From Sergeia podlipaevii (lineage: Eukaryota > Euglenozoa > Kinetoplastea > Trypanosomatida > Trypanosomatidae), in assembly GCA_030849805.1 (NCBI GenBank), contig JASANZ010002252.1:50522-114521 (forward strand): 64,000 bases of DNA, in the 5' to 3' direction. The position numbers and the translations under genes are program-made. The notes beneath the pieces are model-generated. The model was given only the letters and a program-made list of their open reading frames with translations. It did not search any database and was not told where the DNA came from. Numbering within the stretch: the stretch's first letter is position 1; the number at the start of each line of letters is the position of its first letter. Shown here in pieces: positions 34,278 through 45,700 of this stretch.

Positions 34278-35660
34278 CTAGTGATGCTCCACCTCAGCAT
34301 ATCTGGCCCCCATTGAGAGAGAGTTGCCCCTCAATAGTCGCTCCACCCAATTGCGTCTTCGTGAGCGCTTGCCGCCACGCACGTCCACACGGGGTATCTG
34401 AAGAAACGGGTCTTCCTGCAGGCGATCTGACGCTGAAAAAATAGGTCGACTCCCATAGATCGTTCGCGGTGGCCTCAGAGCAAAATCAGACAAATCCTTA
34501 TCGGACACACAATCGTCGCTGTCTGCTGCTGCCGCTGCTGAGGATGCCAGTGATGTTGCGAATTTCTTTCCCACACTGTCATTCGAGTCCTTACTCTCCT
34601 CATCCACGTCACCACGCCGTTTCTTGATGCCCGAGCGCTGGGTAGAAACAGATTGAGAAAGTGGCGATGACGTTCTTTTGCGTCGTTGGTCAGTCCCAAT
34701 CATCTCACCCAGCAGTTCCTCGTAGCCATGGCGCTGCTGCTCGTCTGATCGCCTGAAAGAATCGTCATCGATAGTTCCACTTCTCATTACCTCTGCTGTG
34801 TCTCCTCTATCAACGCTCGCAGCACCGCCGCCAGGTTGGGCAGTTTGCACGCGTTCGATGAACGCCATCACACACTCACTCCGTGGGAAGGTGCACGTTC
34901 CGCTCATCACAAGACGCCGCCATGGCTCTGAGAAGCTTGGAACAGCCGCCATTTGCAGAAGCGGCGGGCCAGGCTTCTGGAGAGTGCCGCGAGGGATAGC
35001 TACCACAGTAGCTAGCACTGGGTCACGCCGGTCTGCGATGATAGCGGCACGCGTGCCTACGACTAAATCACTTGGAGTGACGCGGCTACCGAGGGTACGC
35101 ATCTCACGAAACCCCACACGCGTCAGTGAGAGGTCACGGGCCTCACACAACACTTTCACCACATCCAGCACCAGCGCGTCCTGAATATCTGTGTTAAGAG
35201 TTTGTGGGCTGTGCTGAGAGGCGTTGGTGGTCTGTGAGGCTACCAGTGCAGACTCCGTCTCGGGCATCGTACGTCGACGACGACGACGACGAGTCTGACC
35301 TTGCTCCTGGGACTGCTGAGACGAGTCCTGCAAGAGCTGAGTATGGGGTTGAGTGAGACTAGTGTAGTGACTGACAACAGTCGCGACTGCGTCACGCGCC
35401 TCCCACTCAGGTACCGGCGCTGACCCCAATTCTCGCATAAGAAGATTAACAAGCAGTAATGGGGACATGTAGCGTTCTAATACTAAGCCAAAATGATGCC
35501 GTAGATGAGCACTCTCGGTTAGCTCGGATCGTCGCCTGGCATTGCGCTTGCTTCGCGCGAGGCGTTCCTCTGCTTTTATGGCATAACTAATTTTTGGTCT
35601 TTTAGCTACAGGTAGGAAGGAATTCGAATCGCTCTCCGCTTGTAGAGCAATTTCCGGCAT
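34278..35660 (-). CDS. Hypothetical basic, probably nuclear protein
   Basis: I do not recognise this 460-residue protein. An N-terminal KRPK motif (near 19-22) and an SKRNARRRSE cluster (about 37-46) look like nuclear localisation signals. A Leu-rich helical segment at about 55-78 is followed by a run of seven Arg (near residue 126-132). A second ordered part spans about 160-265 and includes the paired segments GFREMRTLGSRVTPSDLVVG and RAAIIADRRDPVLATVVAI, which look like a small beta-rich fold. The rest is acidic and Ser-rich with a basic tail containing GGKRSRRRNW. The composition suits a chromatin or RNA-associated protein, but this is inference from charge only. Confidence 0.75.
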   Translation of the reverse strand: MPEIALQAESDSNSFLPVAKRPKISYAIKAEERLARSKRNARRRSELTESAHLRHHFGLVLERYMSPLLLVNLLMRELGSAPVPEWEARDAVATVVSHYTSLTQPHTQLLQDSSQQSQEQGQTRRRRRRRTMPETESALVASQTTNASQHSPQTLNTDIQDALVLDVVKVLCEARDLSLTRVGFREMRTLGSRVTPSDLVVGTRAAIIADRRDPVLATVVAIPRGTLQKPGPPLLQMAAVPSFSEPWRRLVMSGTCTFPRSECVMAFIERVQTAQPGGGAASVDRGDTAEVMRSGTIDDDSFRRSDEQQRHGYEELLGEMIGTDQRRKRTSSPLSQSVSTQRSGIKKRRGDVDEESKDSNDSVGKKFATSLASSAAAAADSDDCVSDKDLSDFALRPPRTIYGSRPIFSASDRLQEDPFLQIPRVDVRGGKRSRRRNWVERLLRGNSLSMGARYAEVEHH

Positions 35661-36094
35661 AAACAGACGGAAAGAAAAAACGAAGTTAGTGGAAAAATGT
35701 GGAACAATTAATTCTTTGGTTTACTTAAGAAAGAAAAAAAAGGTTGTGGTTTAGTTTGTGGTAAAGTAGCCTGCGCTTTAAGTCTAAGTGTGCAAGGAAT
35801 GTGTGCAATCCACCTACAGCGTGTTCTTCATACTCAGTATGTACCAGTCTTTTGCTTGTAGTGCTGTCAATGCAATTGTTCCTTTAAAAAAAAAAAAAAA
35901 AAAAAGAAGTGTTGGAAAGAGACCTACTCAAAAAATCTACGTTGGCAATTGCTGAAGGAAAAATAAAGAGTTTTCACAACTGCATACAGGAAGGAAAAAA
36001 AATGTTTTGATTTCGTTGTGGTAATGTAACAAGAAAAATGGAAGCAATATGCAACAAAAACATCGCAAACACATAAAAAGAAAATCTTCCCTAT
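35661..36094. other. Intergenic region with A20 run
   Basis: A 430-base spacer holding an A20 homopolymer (35886-35905) and a 13-base perfect palindrome CATACTcAGTATG at 35829-35841. No gene seen. Confidence 0.6.
35886..35905. repeat. A20 homopolymer
   Basis: Twenty A on the plus strand, T20 on the transcribed strand, about 225 bases upstream of the basic protein's ATG. It is a plausible distal polypyrimidine tract. Confidence 0.9.
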
Positions 36095-36730
36095 CTAACT
36101 TGACGAGAGGCAGCTGCGCATATCAGCAAACATAAGCCTACCGTCATGATCTGCATCTAAGAAGAAAAACACGTTCTCTAAAAGTGTGTGGCGCCGACGC
36201 ACATCTAAGTCAGAAAGCGAGCGCACATCACTGTTGCGATGACTTATAAACTCAGAAAATAATGGTGACTTATCGGCTGTAAGAAAGTCATCCAAAGTTA
36301 CGTAGCCTTTGGGGCCAGCTAGTGAATCAAAGAGAAGCCACGCTGGGGCTGACCACGCGGAGTCGTCGCCAAGACCACCTTTCGTGCTAGTCACTACGTT
36401 GCTACTCAACTGCAAGCGGAAAGTATCCTCTGGGGCTAGCACCGCTCCACATTCATCGGCGCATATAAGAGCAAAACGCTTGAATGCTTCTTCAGTCACA
36501 AAAGGTTCAAGTGATCTCACTTGAGGATGTTCTTCTGCTATCAGGCCATCATAGCGTGAGTGAGGCAGGGACAGCAAGGGGGACGACGGCTTAAAGCCCA
36601 GAAGCGTGTAGATAGCACATTCAACGCCAACACGACTTAGGCCGCGGTGGTTATCAATAGAAGTGTCTTCTGCAAAAAGACTAAAAACTCGATGCGCGTA
36701 GTCAAGCAACTCTCCTTGAGAACGAAACAT
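36095..36730 (-). CDS. EF-hand protein, EFCAB11-like
   Basis: A 211-residue protein with one convincing EF-hand close to the C-terminus: loop DADHDGRLMFAD at about 192-203, with Asp at positions 1, 3 and 5 and Asp instead of Glu at position 12. A second degenerate hand is likely at GPKGYVTLDDFL (about 138-150). A third, near the N-terminus, is recalled by the RVGVECAIYTLLGFKPSS segment, which resembles the AVVMLFGYKPS segment of EFCAB11. The arrangement of three spaced helix-loop-helix units in a protein of this size supports an EFCAB11-like assignment, although only the last loop looks able to bind Ca2+. Cellular role is unknown. Confidence 0.75.
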   Translation of the reverse strand: MFRSQGELLDYAHRVFSLFAEDTSIDNHRGLSRVGVECAIYTLLGFKPSSPLLSLPHSRYDGLIAEEHPQVRSLEPFVTEEAFKRFALICADECGAVLAPEDTFRLQLSSNVVTSTKGGLGDDSAWSAPAWLLFDSLAGPKGYVTLDDFLTADKSPLFSEFISHRNSDVRSLSDLDVRRRHTLLENVFFFLDADHDGRLMFADMRSCLSSS

Positions 36731-37226
36731 TAGAATAAATTTACGCTTTTATGTACGCCTATGCAGCGTAGATGGATACACACCCCGGTGAGTCTATATG
36801 TTGATGAGAATCTAATGTCTATGCTTGACTGAATGCATATATGTATGTATATAATGGCTACTCAATAGACAAGTAGATTTAAATGAAAGCGGTTGTTTGT
36901 GTGTGCGAGTGTGTAACTTTCACAAATAAGAAGACAGCCACCAACAGGGAGCAGAGGCAAGAAGAAAATGCAGATATGTGTGAAGATAGTATGCAACTCT
37001 TGAAAAGCAGCAATACTTGAATTTTAAAAAAAAAATGCTAAAGGCATCAAAAGCAAACGTGCTCAGTGGAATCAAAAGTGAATATTTCTTTATTCATGAT
37101 TTTCACAGAAAAAAAAGCATTTCTTCCTTCAGAATAAAGAGGCTCCGCTTTGCCGTTCAATAGCGTCAAGCGTTTCGTAACAAACAAAGGAGTAGAACAA
37201 TAAAAAAAGGAAGAAGAAGAAAAAAT

Positions 37227-37263
37227 CAATATATATGTATATATATATATATATATGTGTGTA
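37227..37263. repeat. AT-rich dinucleotide tract
   Basis: Imperfect (TA)n with a few G substitutions, in the spacer between the EF-hand and riboflavin kinase genes. Confidence 0.85.
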
Positions 37264-37666
37264 TAAATATAAATAAATTCCTGCGCACGACTAAAAAAAA
37301 AAATTTAATGATAGCCTCAACAGTCTCAGCAACAAATACACTAAGAAAAAAAATAGGATATCCCAAGATAACACCCACGTGTGTAGTTCACACAAAGTTC
37401 GTTGAATAAATAAGAGCATTCCTTTTGCGCAGATATCTACCGAGGAGAATGTGAGAGAGAACAAGAGACAAAGAAAAAAAAAAGAACTGTGACATATTTT
37501 CACTTTACAGCATTCTCTACTCCCTATATCTCATCCCCTTTTCTTTTTGTCGCAATGCATGAATAGCCAAAAGGCAGCGTCCAGTGTACAGCTCTAATTT
37601 TTTCATTTTTTTAAAAGGAAAATCATCCCCCTGCGCGTCCCTTCTCTGTGTTCCTTAGATGTCACC

Positions 37667-37697
37667 TGCACATGCCATGATGCTACGGGCATGTGCA
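37667..37697 (-). promoter_or_regulatory. Perfect 10-bp hairpin in the riboflavin kinase 3' flank
   Basis: Arms TGCACATGCC (37667-37676) and GGCATGTGCA (37688-37697) are exact reverse complements separated by an 11-base loop. The hairpin starts about 120 bases downstream of the riboflavin kinase stop codon in transcript sense, so it most likely falls in that mRNA's 3' UTR. Since trypanosomatid genes are regulated mainly through 3' UTRs, a stability or translation element is plausible; the role is inferred. Confidence 0.45.
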
Positions 37698-37815
37698 ACG
37701 TGCTTCTTGTGCCAATACGTACTCATTACAAGCCTAGCAATGGGGAAACAACAACAAACAAAATAATGGAAAGGAACAAAAAAAAAGATATGAAAGAGGC
37801 GATGTACCCCACTGC

Positions 37816-38382
37816 CTACACAGATACCTTAAAATAGGGCAACTTCTCCTTTTCTTCCATAGTTAGTTCCGCATCAGGAAGAACAAAGCGATCCTTCTCA
37901 AACGCAGCATTCACATCCTTTCCAAGATTGACTTTTGTGTTCCTCACATCACCTTCGATCGTCTTGATGAGTGCCTCCAGTGTTGTGAAATCGCCCTGCT
38001 CGCGAATGGGGCCAAGCACGACGATGCGTACAATTCTGTCGTAAAAATCGTTCGTAAACTTGTACAAAAAGTGCACCTCTGCACTGAGTGCCTTGTCCTT
38101 GAACTGGGGGTTGAAACCAACAGACATGGCGAAGGCAAGTGGACCTTTACCTTCGCTCCTCTTCTCGTTATTTTCGTCGTTATGCCCCTCCTCCTCTTTC
38201 TCCTCGATACATCCCCAGCCATAAAGCACCTGATTATAGTAGGGCATTAGCGCTTCTCTTGTGGCGTCGTCTAGCTGTATGTTCGCAGTCGGGAAGCCAA
38301 GCTTCAAGCCACCTCGACCATGTCCATGAATAACTTTCCCACGCAGGTACCATGGGAAACGCATCGAAGCTCTTTCAGACAT
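37816..38382 (-). CDS. RFK: Riboflavin kinase
   Basis: Riboflavin kinase (EC 2.7.1.26) makes FMN from riboflavin and ATP. The 188-residue monofunctional eukaryotic-type enzyme has the N-terminal RGKVIHGHGRG loop, the signature LGFPTANI (residues 28-35; PTAN binds Mg-ATP and FMN phosphate), AMSVGFNPQFKD, and the EVHFLYKFTNDFYD block with the catalytic Glu. The VLGPIREQGDFTTLEALIKTI segment completes the family pattern. An unusual acidic, Glu/Asn-rich insertion of about 20 residues (about 60-82) sits between the GWGCIEE strand and AFAMSVGF. There is no evident PTS1 (the end is KVSV) and no presequence, so the enzyme is probably cytosolic. No FAD synthetase domain is fused, so FAD formation needs another gene. 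Confidence 0.93.
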   Translation of the reverse strand: MSERASMRFPWYLRGKVIHGHGRGGLKLGFPTANIQLDDATREALMPYYNQVLYGWGCIEEKEEEGHNDENNEKRSEGKGPLAFAMSVGFNPQFKDKALSAEVHFLYKFTNDFYDRIVRIVVLGPIREQGDFTTLEALIKTIEGDVRNTKVNLGKDVNAAFEKDRFVLPDAELTMEEKEKLPYFKVSV

Positions 38383-39724
38383 AGTTTCGTCCCTACCTAT
38401 CGAGTAGAAATAGACGACAAGGGAGAAAAAAAAAATAGTGAGCCTTAATTATGCAAATAGATGGATAGAAGTACGTGACAAACAACGACCAAAAGCACAA
38501 AAAAAAACAAAAGTGTCACAAGTTCTTATTCTTGATAACAAGCACACAATGTGTTTGTTTAATTTAAAAAAGAATGAAATAATAAAAATAATTGAAGTAA
38601 AAGTACATTTTGAGCAGTGAAATGAACAAGCGCCACGCATTGCATTGCGCCATACTGCACATTATTTTACATAATAGTTTGCTAAGTACCTGATATAGCA
38701 AGTGCAACTACGAATCATTACTGTCTGTCTTTTCACTTTTGGGTGTGTCTAGATGTAAAAAAAAAAAAAAAAGTGCCTGTACGCCTCTGTACATCGCCTC
38801 AAAAAGCGCCTATATCTATCGGAATCTGCAATCAATCTCCACGTCTATGAAAAGAATTGGCATAAATACAATACATAAGTAAAATGACACACACATACAC
38901 ACGGGCCAAAAAAAAAAAGGAGAGGAGTAAGTTGTTGGTTCTTTGTTGCTTATCAACAATATCATCTGCTCGCTTTCAGTCAAGCAAAAAAAATTTTTAT
39001 TTAAAAAAAAAAGGCGTCGGTAAATGAACAGAAAAAGAAAAAAAACAATCGCACACACACACAAACACACAAAAGAAAAGAAAAGAGATAAACGAAAGAA
39101 AGGCATGACACTGCACAGTCAGACTTAACATGAAAGGCTTCTGAAGAACTGTACTTAAGGTGCAACTACACCCTAATCATATATGCACTTTCCCTTCCAT
39201 ACATTCTCACATATATATATGTATGTAGGTATGGCAGTCAGTAGAAAAACAGCTACAAAAAAAATGAAAAAAAATAATGAAAGTCATATCAATCAACTTA
39301 ACTACGGGTACACAATAGATGAGTTACAACAGAGACACTGATGCTGTGGGCATATTTAAATGAAAAAATGTAACAACATGTGTATACAATTGTCATGCTC
39401 GCACATGTTCAGAGCTGCGTGTGTCCAATATAATGACATTGGTTGCACACATATATATATCATCTTATTGGTATCTGCATACCCACTTTAAAAGAAAAGA
39501 AAGAGGAGAGTAGCAAGATATGTTGTGTACAGAAAGCAGTGCAGCAAAAAAAAAAAACTCTCTAAAGCACCTCGCTCCAGATATACAAACCCACATTATG
39601 TACCTTTATCTAACTATCGAATCACAAGAAGAAACATTGTGCTCTGTGTCACATTTGCATAGACTGCCTCCCTCCCCCCCCCCTTCCTCCTCAGATATCA
39701 CCTCCACCTTCTCTGATTCATTCA
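38383..39724. other. Intergenic region between riboflavin kinase and the large kinase
   Basis: A 1.3 kb AT-rich spacer, T-rich on the coding strand, with A runs near 38758-38772 and 39004, short (TA) runs near 39212-39222 and 39449-39460, and a C-rich run near 39669-39682 close to the large kinase's stop. No supported gene. Confidence 0.6.
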
Positions 39725-42700
39725 TCAATGAATGATAAAGGGATGCATCAGTAACTCCGCGGCAGATGGGCGATCCTCTAGTTCTACTTCCAGGCACTGA
39801 TTAATAAAATCAGTTACCTCGGTATCCAATGCGGCGTTGCTGCTGGGCAGCTGCGGTCGTAATTCTCCGCATGCTAAGCGAGACATGAACTCATCGACAT
39901 CTTGTGTGTCCTTTGCCTCCCATGGATACTGTCCGGTGAGGGAGAGGCACACCATCACACCAACACTCCATACATCGTTTTTGTGGTGCACAACACCACC
40001 GCACGCCTGTGGGGACATGTACAGCGGAGTGCCAAACACTGCAGGTGCACCAGCGCGGTTGTCGTCTAGGGGTGCCCCAGACGGTAAGATCGGTGTCGAC
40101 TCCTCCACAGCAGGGGACATTCCCCACGGTTGTGTGTAGAGGCGCGCGCCAGACTTCCTACGCCCCTTGTTAACGGTACGCTGAGAAGAAACAGATCCAA
40201 TCGATCCACCAAAATCGGTGAGCTTGCAGAGACCATCAATAGACACCAGCACATTACTAGCGGCAACATCACGGTGAACGATATTGTGCTCGTGCAGGTA
40301 CCTCAACCCAGAAAGAATACTGGTAGTGTACCGTCGCACAATACCGTGTGGCAGTGAACCAAAGTTCTGCAGCATACTCAGCAGCGACCCTCCAGAGACG
40401 TGCTCCATAATAATATAAAGGTAGGAATCCTGATAGCAGCTGGCGATGTAGCGCACAATGTTGTCGTGCTTCAGGCGCGACAGCGTGTCCACCTCTCGCT
40501 GTGCCGCTTCCGCGTCCTGTGCCGCACTGCTGGTGCTCGCAAGTGGAACACGCTTGATCGCAACGATACGTCCATCCTGCCGCAAACCCATGAATACCAC
40601 GCGACCATGAGTCCCAGCGCTGATTTGCTGGCCAAGTTCAAACACGAGTGGGTCCCGGCTTTCGTAAGATGTGTTGGTCGCGGTATACGCGGCCACTGAC
40701 ATTGAGGACGCAGCAGCAGCAGCGCCGGTGGCGCTCGCCACATCAACACTGCCCAAGTCCTTTGGGGTACCTTCACCTATGTCAACATCACGGCACACGT
40801 CCTTCTCAACCTCCGCACTGGCATCATGATTAGGTGCAAACACACCAGAGTCAGGAGAAGTGCCTTGTAGTGAGAGCTGTGTAGTGTGCTGATTTATGGA
40901 AGAAGAGGGAATGGGTGAAACAGAAATCCGAGGTGGTACTGCTTGGTTGAACGCTCGTTCGTCGCACCTGTCATCTCCATGCACGATGACAATCACTTCT
41001 CTCATTGGATTTTTGGTAGGGCATAACCGCGATCCATTGCTCAAGTCAAAGCTGGAGTTGGTTAAAGGAGGTATGAGCGTCAAACCGTGTGCGCTATAGA
41101 GAACGTTGCTACCTGGCTGTTGCTGCAAATGTAGTTGAGATTGCTGAACGTCCTTATGCGAGGCATCGCCATTCCCTAGCACCGAAGAATCGGTGATATC
41201 GCCACTTTTATTGATCTCGAGCGCCGATAAAGTAGATATGAAACGTGCTCTTGTGTTAAGGTGGGAAGAGCTCGACAGTTTTGTAAAAACAGGCAGTTGG
41301 CGCAACGCCGCGCCATCGGTGTCGTTCGCAGCTGCTGCGATAGCAAGTTCGTCGGGGTGGCTCATAGACACGTGACGGCAAGCCCATCCCTCAGAGACAT
41401 CAGAAGTCGCATCAGTTGCAAGGCCGGGAGTCGTGTTATCACTAGCGGTCGCTGCTGTCACAGGCAACGTGATGAATGCTTCCTCTTGAGCGTGATCACC
41501 TCCGTTACTACTCGAAATAGTGCAGCAGCTAGGTGGCGACAAGACGAGTACCGATTGCGCCCTGCCGGTGCGGCCGCCACGTATGGTTGATGAATTGCGC
41601 CTCACCTCCTCCCCATTGCTTCCGTTTCGTGGCATGTCCAAGGAAGAAGTGCTGCTCTGTGGAGCAAAGTTAGCGGTCTGAGCAAGCGTTACTGGTGCGA
41701 CTGTGACGCTAGACCTCGCTGTACTTGGGTTAATGCAAGAGCTATTAAAGGAGTGTGCAGAGGCCATTATCGCTTCTGTCTGCACTATTGACGTGTTTTC
41801 GCTGAATATCTCAGTGTCGTTAGTGGTAGGAAGAGCAGAGGAGCTCGCCATCAACCTGCGCGTGTGCGATAGCAACGCCGGTGTGACGATCGAAGAGGTG
41901 CATGAGCCATCTCCTCTCATGTCATCCATCTCATTAGCAATAAGTGTGCTGGCAAGGCTCTCCTTGTCAGCAGCCAGAGGACTCTTAGGGAAGGAAAGCG
42001 GCGGGGGATTCGGTAGTGTTCGTGGCATAGGTACAGTAGGACTACCAGGCGCGCTAAGCTGAGAGTGAGAGACTTGTATTGTCAAGGCCCCGCCTTTCTC
42101 ATGACGCTTCTCTTGTGGCGATTCATGGGTAACTTCGCCTCTCTCTTGCTTCTCAGCCGGTGTCATCATCGCTAGCATTTCAGCTTCATATGAAAGATTC
42201 ATCGCCTCCGCCTCGGGCGTTATCCAGTAAGGCGTGACGCGATAGTATGGATTGGGCACGTCATTCAACTCTGGCGTTGTAGAGGCCGCACTAAGCTCTA
42301 TCCCAGCATCTTTGCCCGCCTCTTCTTCAGTACCATCGTCTGCCTTTCCACCTGCCACTGCTGTTGAAAAAAACCCACGCCTTGCTTCATGAATGAGCAT
42401 GTAATTGGCTAAAAGACAAATGCGGTGGGCGGCGTAGTTGTCCGCGGCGAAGGGCTGAGCAGTTGCTCGTGCGTTGGCATAAAATCCCCTTCTCAGTTGC
42501 AGCAATGCAGTAGCAATCATCATGTCCACTTCACCCGTATCGTTGGCGCGACGTCGTCCACAGAGCTCATATAGCAAACTAATGTTTTGTGCGTCGAGCC
42601 CAACAATTTCAACGGGCACCTGCCGAAAGCCGCACGCGCTGGCTACTTGGCAAGAAGGGAGAATGAGTATGGGTGTGTGCAGTACTGGGCATAAATACGT

Positions 42701-45700
42701 GAGCATTCGGGCGTAGTCAATATCAGGACTGCACGCGTACGACACCACTGACGCTCCAACCTCCTCTTGACTCACAACGAAGTGACTCTGATGCACCACG
42801 AGTCCCCAATCAAAGAAAGGAGCAGCAGCATCATCTACGATTGCGGTGGTGGTCGTGCTGGTACTGTCGTCGTTGCGTTGCTGCATATACCCAGCCACGT
42901 ACTGCTTGTGTATCTCCTCCTTCAACACAGAAAGCCCACGAGCCAACAGAAGCGCACAATTACAAGCGGCGATCACACTCGACACGCTTGGCACTGGTTT
43001 AAATGCGTTGAAGGTAATGACAACGGAGTCAGCTTCAAAGTCGTATGGTACTCCGCCAGTACTCGAGGAAGCCACCTCCACACAATTGAAAAAGCGCCGC
43101 GATATGTCGTTGATCATCTCCTCCATCTCTGCTTTAGACTTGGACAAGGCTACGGCAACGTCGGTGGCTCGCTGCAGAGAAATCAGTGGTGTCAAAAACA
43201 TGCGGCACGCCACAAAGGGACAGAGGGGCCCTACGTCATCAAACGCACGGCTAGATTCGTAGAGCGCACTCACCGTGGTGTCCGTACGAAAGCCAAATGT
43301 CAGAGACTCGTCAGCACCAAAACGTGGAGACAACACCGTGTCCCCGCCAACTGCCCCGCTGAGACCGCTGCTCGCTGCTGCGCCACGGAACATCGCAGTG
43401 AGACTTTTACTTAGCACGCTAAGACTCTCGTCGCCAGCAAATGGGTGATGGGCACTAAACATGCTCTCGTGTCCTGTGTGGCTGAAGAGCGCGGTGGCAG
43501 TGCTGGCGGAAAACGGATCGTACGAGACACGGCGAGGCCTAAGCGAGCGTGAGAGCGTGTTTGCCAGAGCGGCCACATCGCTATTCCGGCGAGTCATCCT
43601 ACCATTACGACGATACATCATATGATCAGAAATAGTTCCTCCTAGTGTGGTGTAGTGTGGAGAAGAGTTGTGAAGGGGCAAGCACACACTATCATTGGCG
43701 GCAATTAACTGCATAATACCTTCCGAGGAAGTCATTGACGAGTTGAGGACGGGTGAGCCAGGACTCGGACTGGTTTCTCGACCTTGAGGGCTACGTGTAG
43801 AGTGCTGGCGCTGCATTGGGGGCCGGGGCCACACGCGTGGAACTGCGTCGCCGCAACGGTTGTTGCTCATCTGAAGGGAGCCGTACGGTGTATTCGAGGT
43901 GGTGTCGTGCGAGATATCAAGAAGGTGTATGTTTATCGAGCCTCCTGAGTACGCTGGCGACAATGCAGATGTAGTCTCGCCCGTGCTGAAACTTACTGCC
44001 GGTGATTCACGAACAAGTATGAGCGGGCTCGCATCTGAGCTACTTGGCATCGAACTCCTCTGTATCAGCATTCGACCAATTGTGAGAGGATTAGTTGCAT
44101 CTTGCACGTTCACCAATACCTCTCTCGATTCTGCTGGTGCTGCTGCTGTACCTTCTACTGTGTCAGCCCTCGCGCACCGAGTCGAACTTGACGCACGGTG
44201 ATGGCTGCAGTTTTTCTTCTTGTTGCTGTGATGACCGAGCCACGATACGCGACGTAGCGTGCTACATGCCGTCGCCGCTGTTGAAGAGGGAATGAACGCC
44301 GCAGTACTTCGGATAGAGTTCTCCGCGCAAGCAGCGGACTGAACAAGAGCTTCCACCGCACCACCGTTGCGCTGACGCCAGCACAAGAACGAAAGATCGT
44401 GTGGAGATAACAATTGGTCTCTCTGAGATTCCCTAGCTTCAGCTCCAATATAGACAACTGCTGTTGTCTCGTGCTCAGTGGCCTCACCATGTACTCCCTC
44501 GGTGGGAGTCATGGTGGGGGAACCGCAATAACGGCTACAACGCAACTCACCAGTACCGGCTTCGCCGGCATGTGCAATAGCGTGTTCAGTCCGTACCGAA
44601 TGAGAGCGACTCCTGCGGTTGACCTGTGAGAAACACATCGCCTGTAGTGCAACCGCGCTTCTCTTGGCAACTCGCGCAGCATCAACTAACTGTTTAAACG
44701 CGCGCCGCCAAAGCAAGCAGTACGCCAGCGCACCATTGAAGCACACCATGAAAACAAACGACAAAACAATACCAAGAAGCAGACGAAGGTCACGCGTGCG
44801 CATGAAGCCAGTGCATGGTGCTGAATAAAATTCGTTGAATTCTTTGAGTCTCTCGTCTTGTATGCGGTTTGCCCACATATGGAGTCCAAAAAGGATCGCT
44901 GCAGCTGCCCAAGGTACTACAACCAACACAGCTATCAGTGACCCGACTTTTTTGTAGATAGGGCAGGACGAAGCCACAGGAATGGGCTTGTGTTGAGCGT
45001 AATGAAGAAGTGTATAAGGTTCTTCCACTGTCCCCCACCCGCCACCTCCAACCTCTGCGTTATTCAGCTCGTCAATAGACCGTCGACACTGCTGTCCAAC
45101 TCGCTGAGAAGAGTGAGAGGAAGCAAAGGACGAGGAGCAACGCGAGGCGATGCTCGTCCTCGTCGTCGTGCTCTCCGCTTTATGGCTTGCACTACACTGA
45201 CTCGCAGGAGAAGTGGCAAAGCCCGTCCCAACGCGATAGAGACGAGTTGGACTCGCATCGCCTGAGCTAGTATTGATAATACTCGGGCGTGCCGCAAAGA
45301 AAGCAGGAGTGCTGACTGTATTTGGGCTCATTATTGATGGCTGTTGTTCACAGAATGTCGTGGAAAGCTCGTACTGATGTGGGGAAAACGAGAGCATACT
45401 CTCCACCTCATCACGTTCATGGTGTACAAGTGAGACGGCAGAAGGCCGATGCTTTGTGTATCTCCGCGACGAACCAAGAGAATAGTCCGCCTCAGCGGTG
45501 AAGATAGCGGTAGAGTGAGGCAGGTTCGTCGGTGGAGGGAAGTACGTAGCGCCACCTGGCACATCGTAGGCCAGTGGCAGGAAATTGCTAGTTGGAACAC
45601 TTCGAAGTGCTTCATCGTCGTCAACTGACTCATCAATCACAACGGTTGCGCGCGTGCGACGGCGGCCGCCTTCTCGGGGACTAAGAGCCTTTGTAAAGGG

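Larger units (their letters stand above)
36731..37815. other. Intergenic region with AT tracts and a 3' UTR hairpin
   Basis: A 1.1 kb spacer. It holds an imperfect (AT) tract at 37227-37263, A runs, and GC-richer unique sequence at about 37620-37730 containing a perfect inverted repeat (annotated separately) within the probable 3' UTR of riboflavin kinase. No protein gene seen. Confidence 0.6.
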
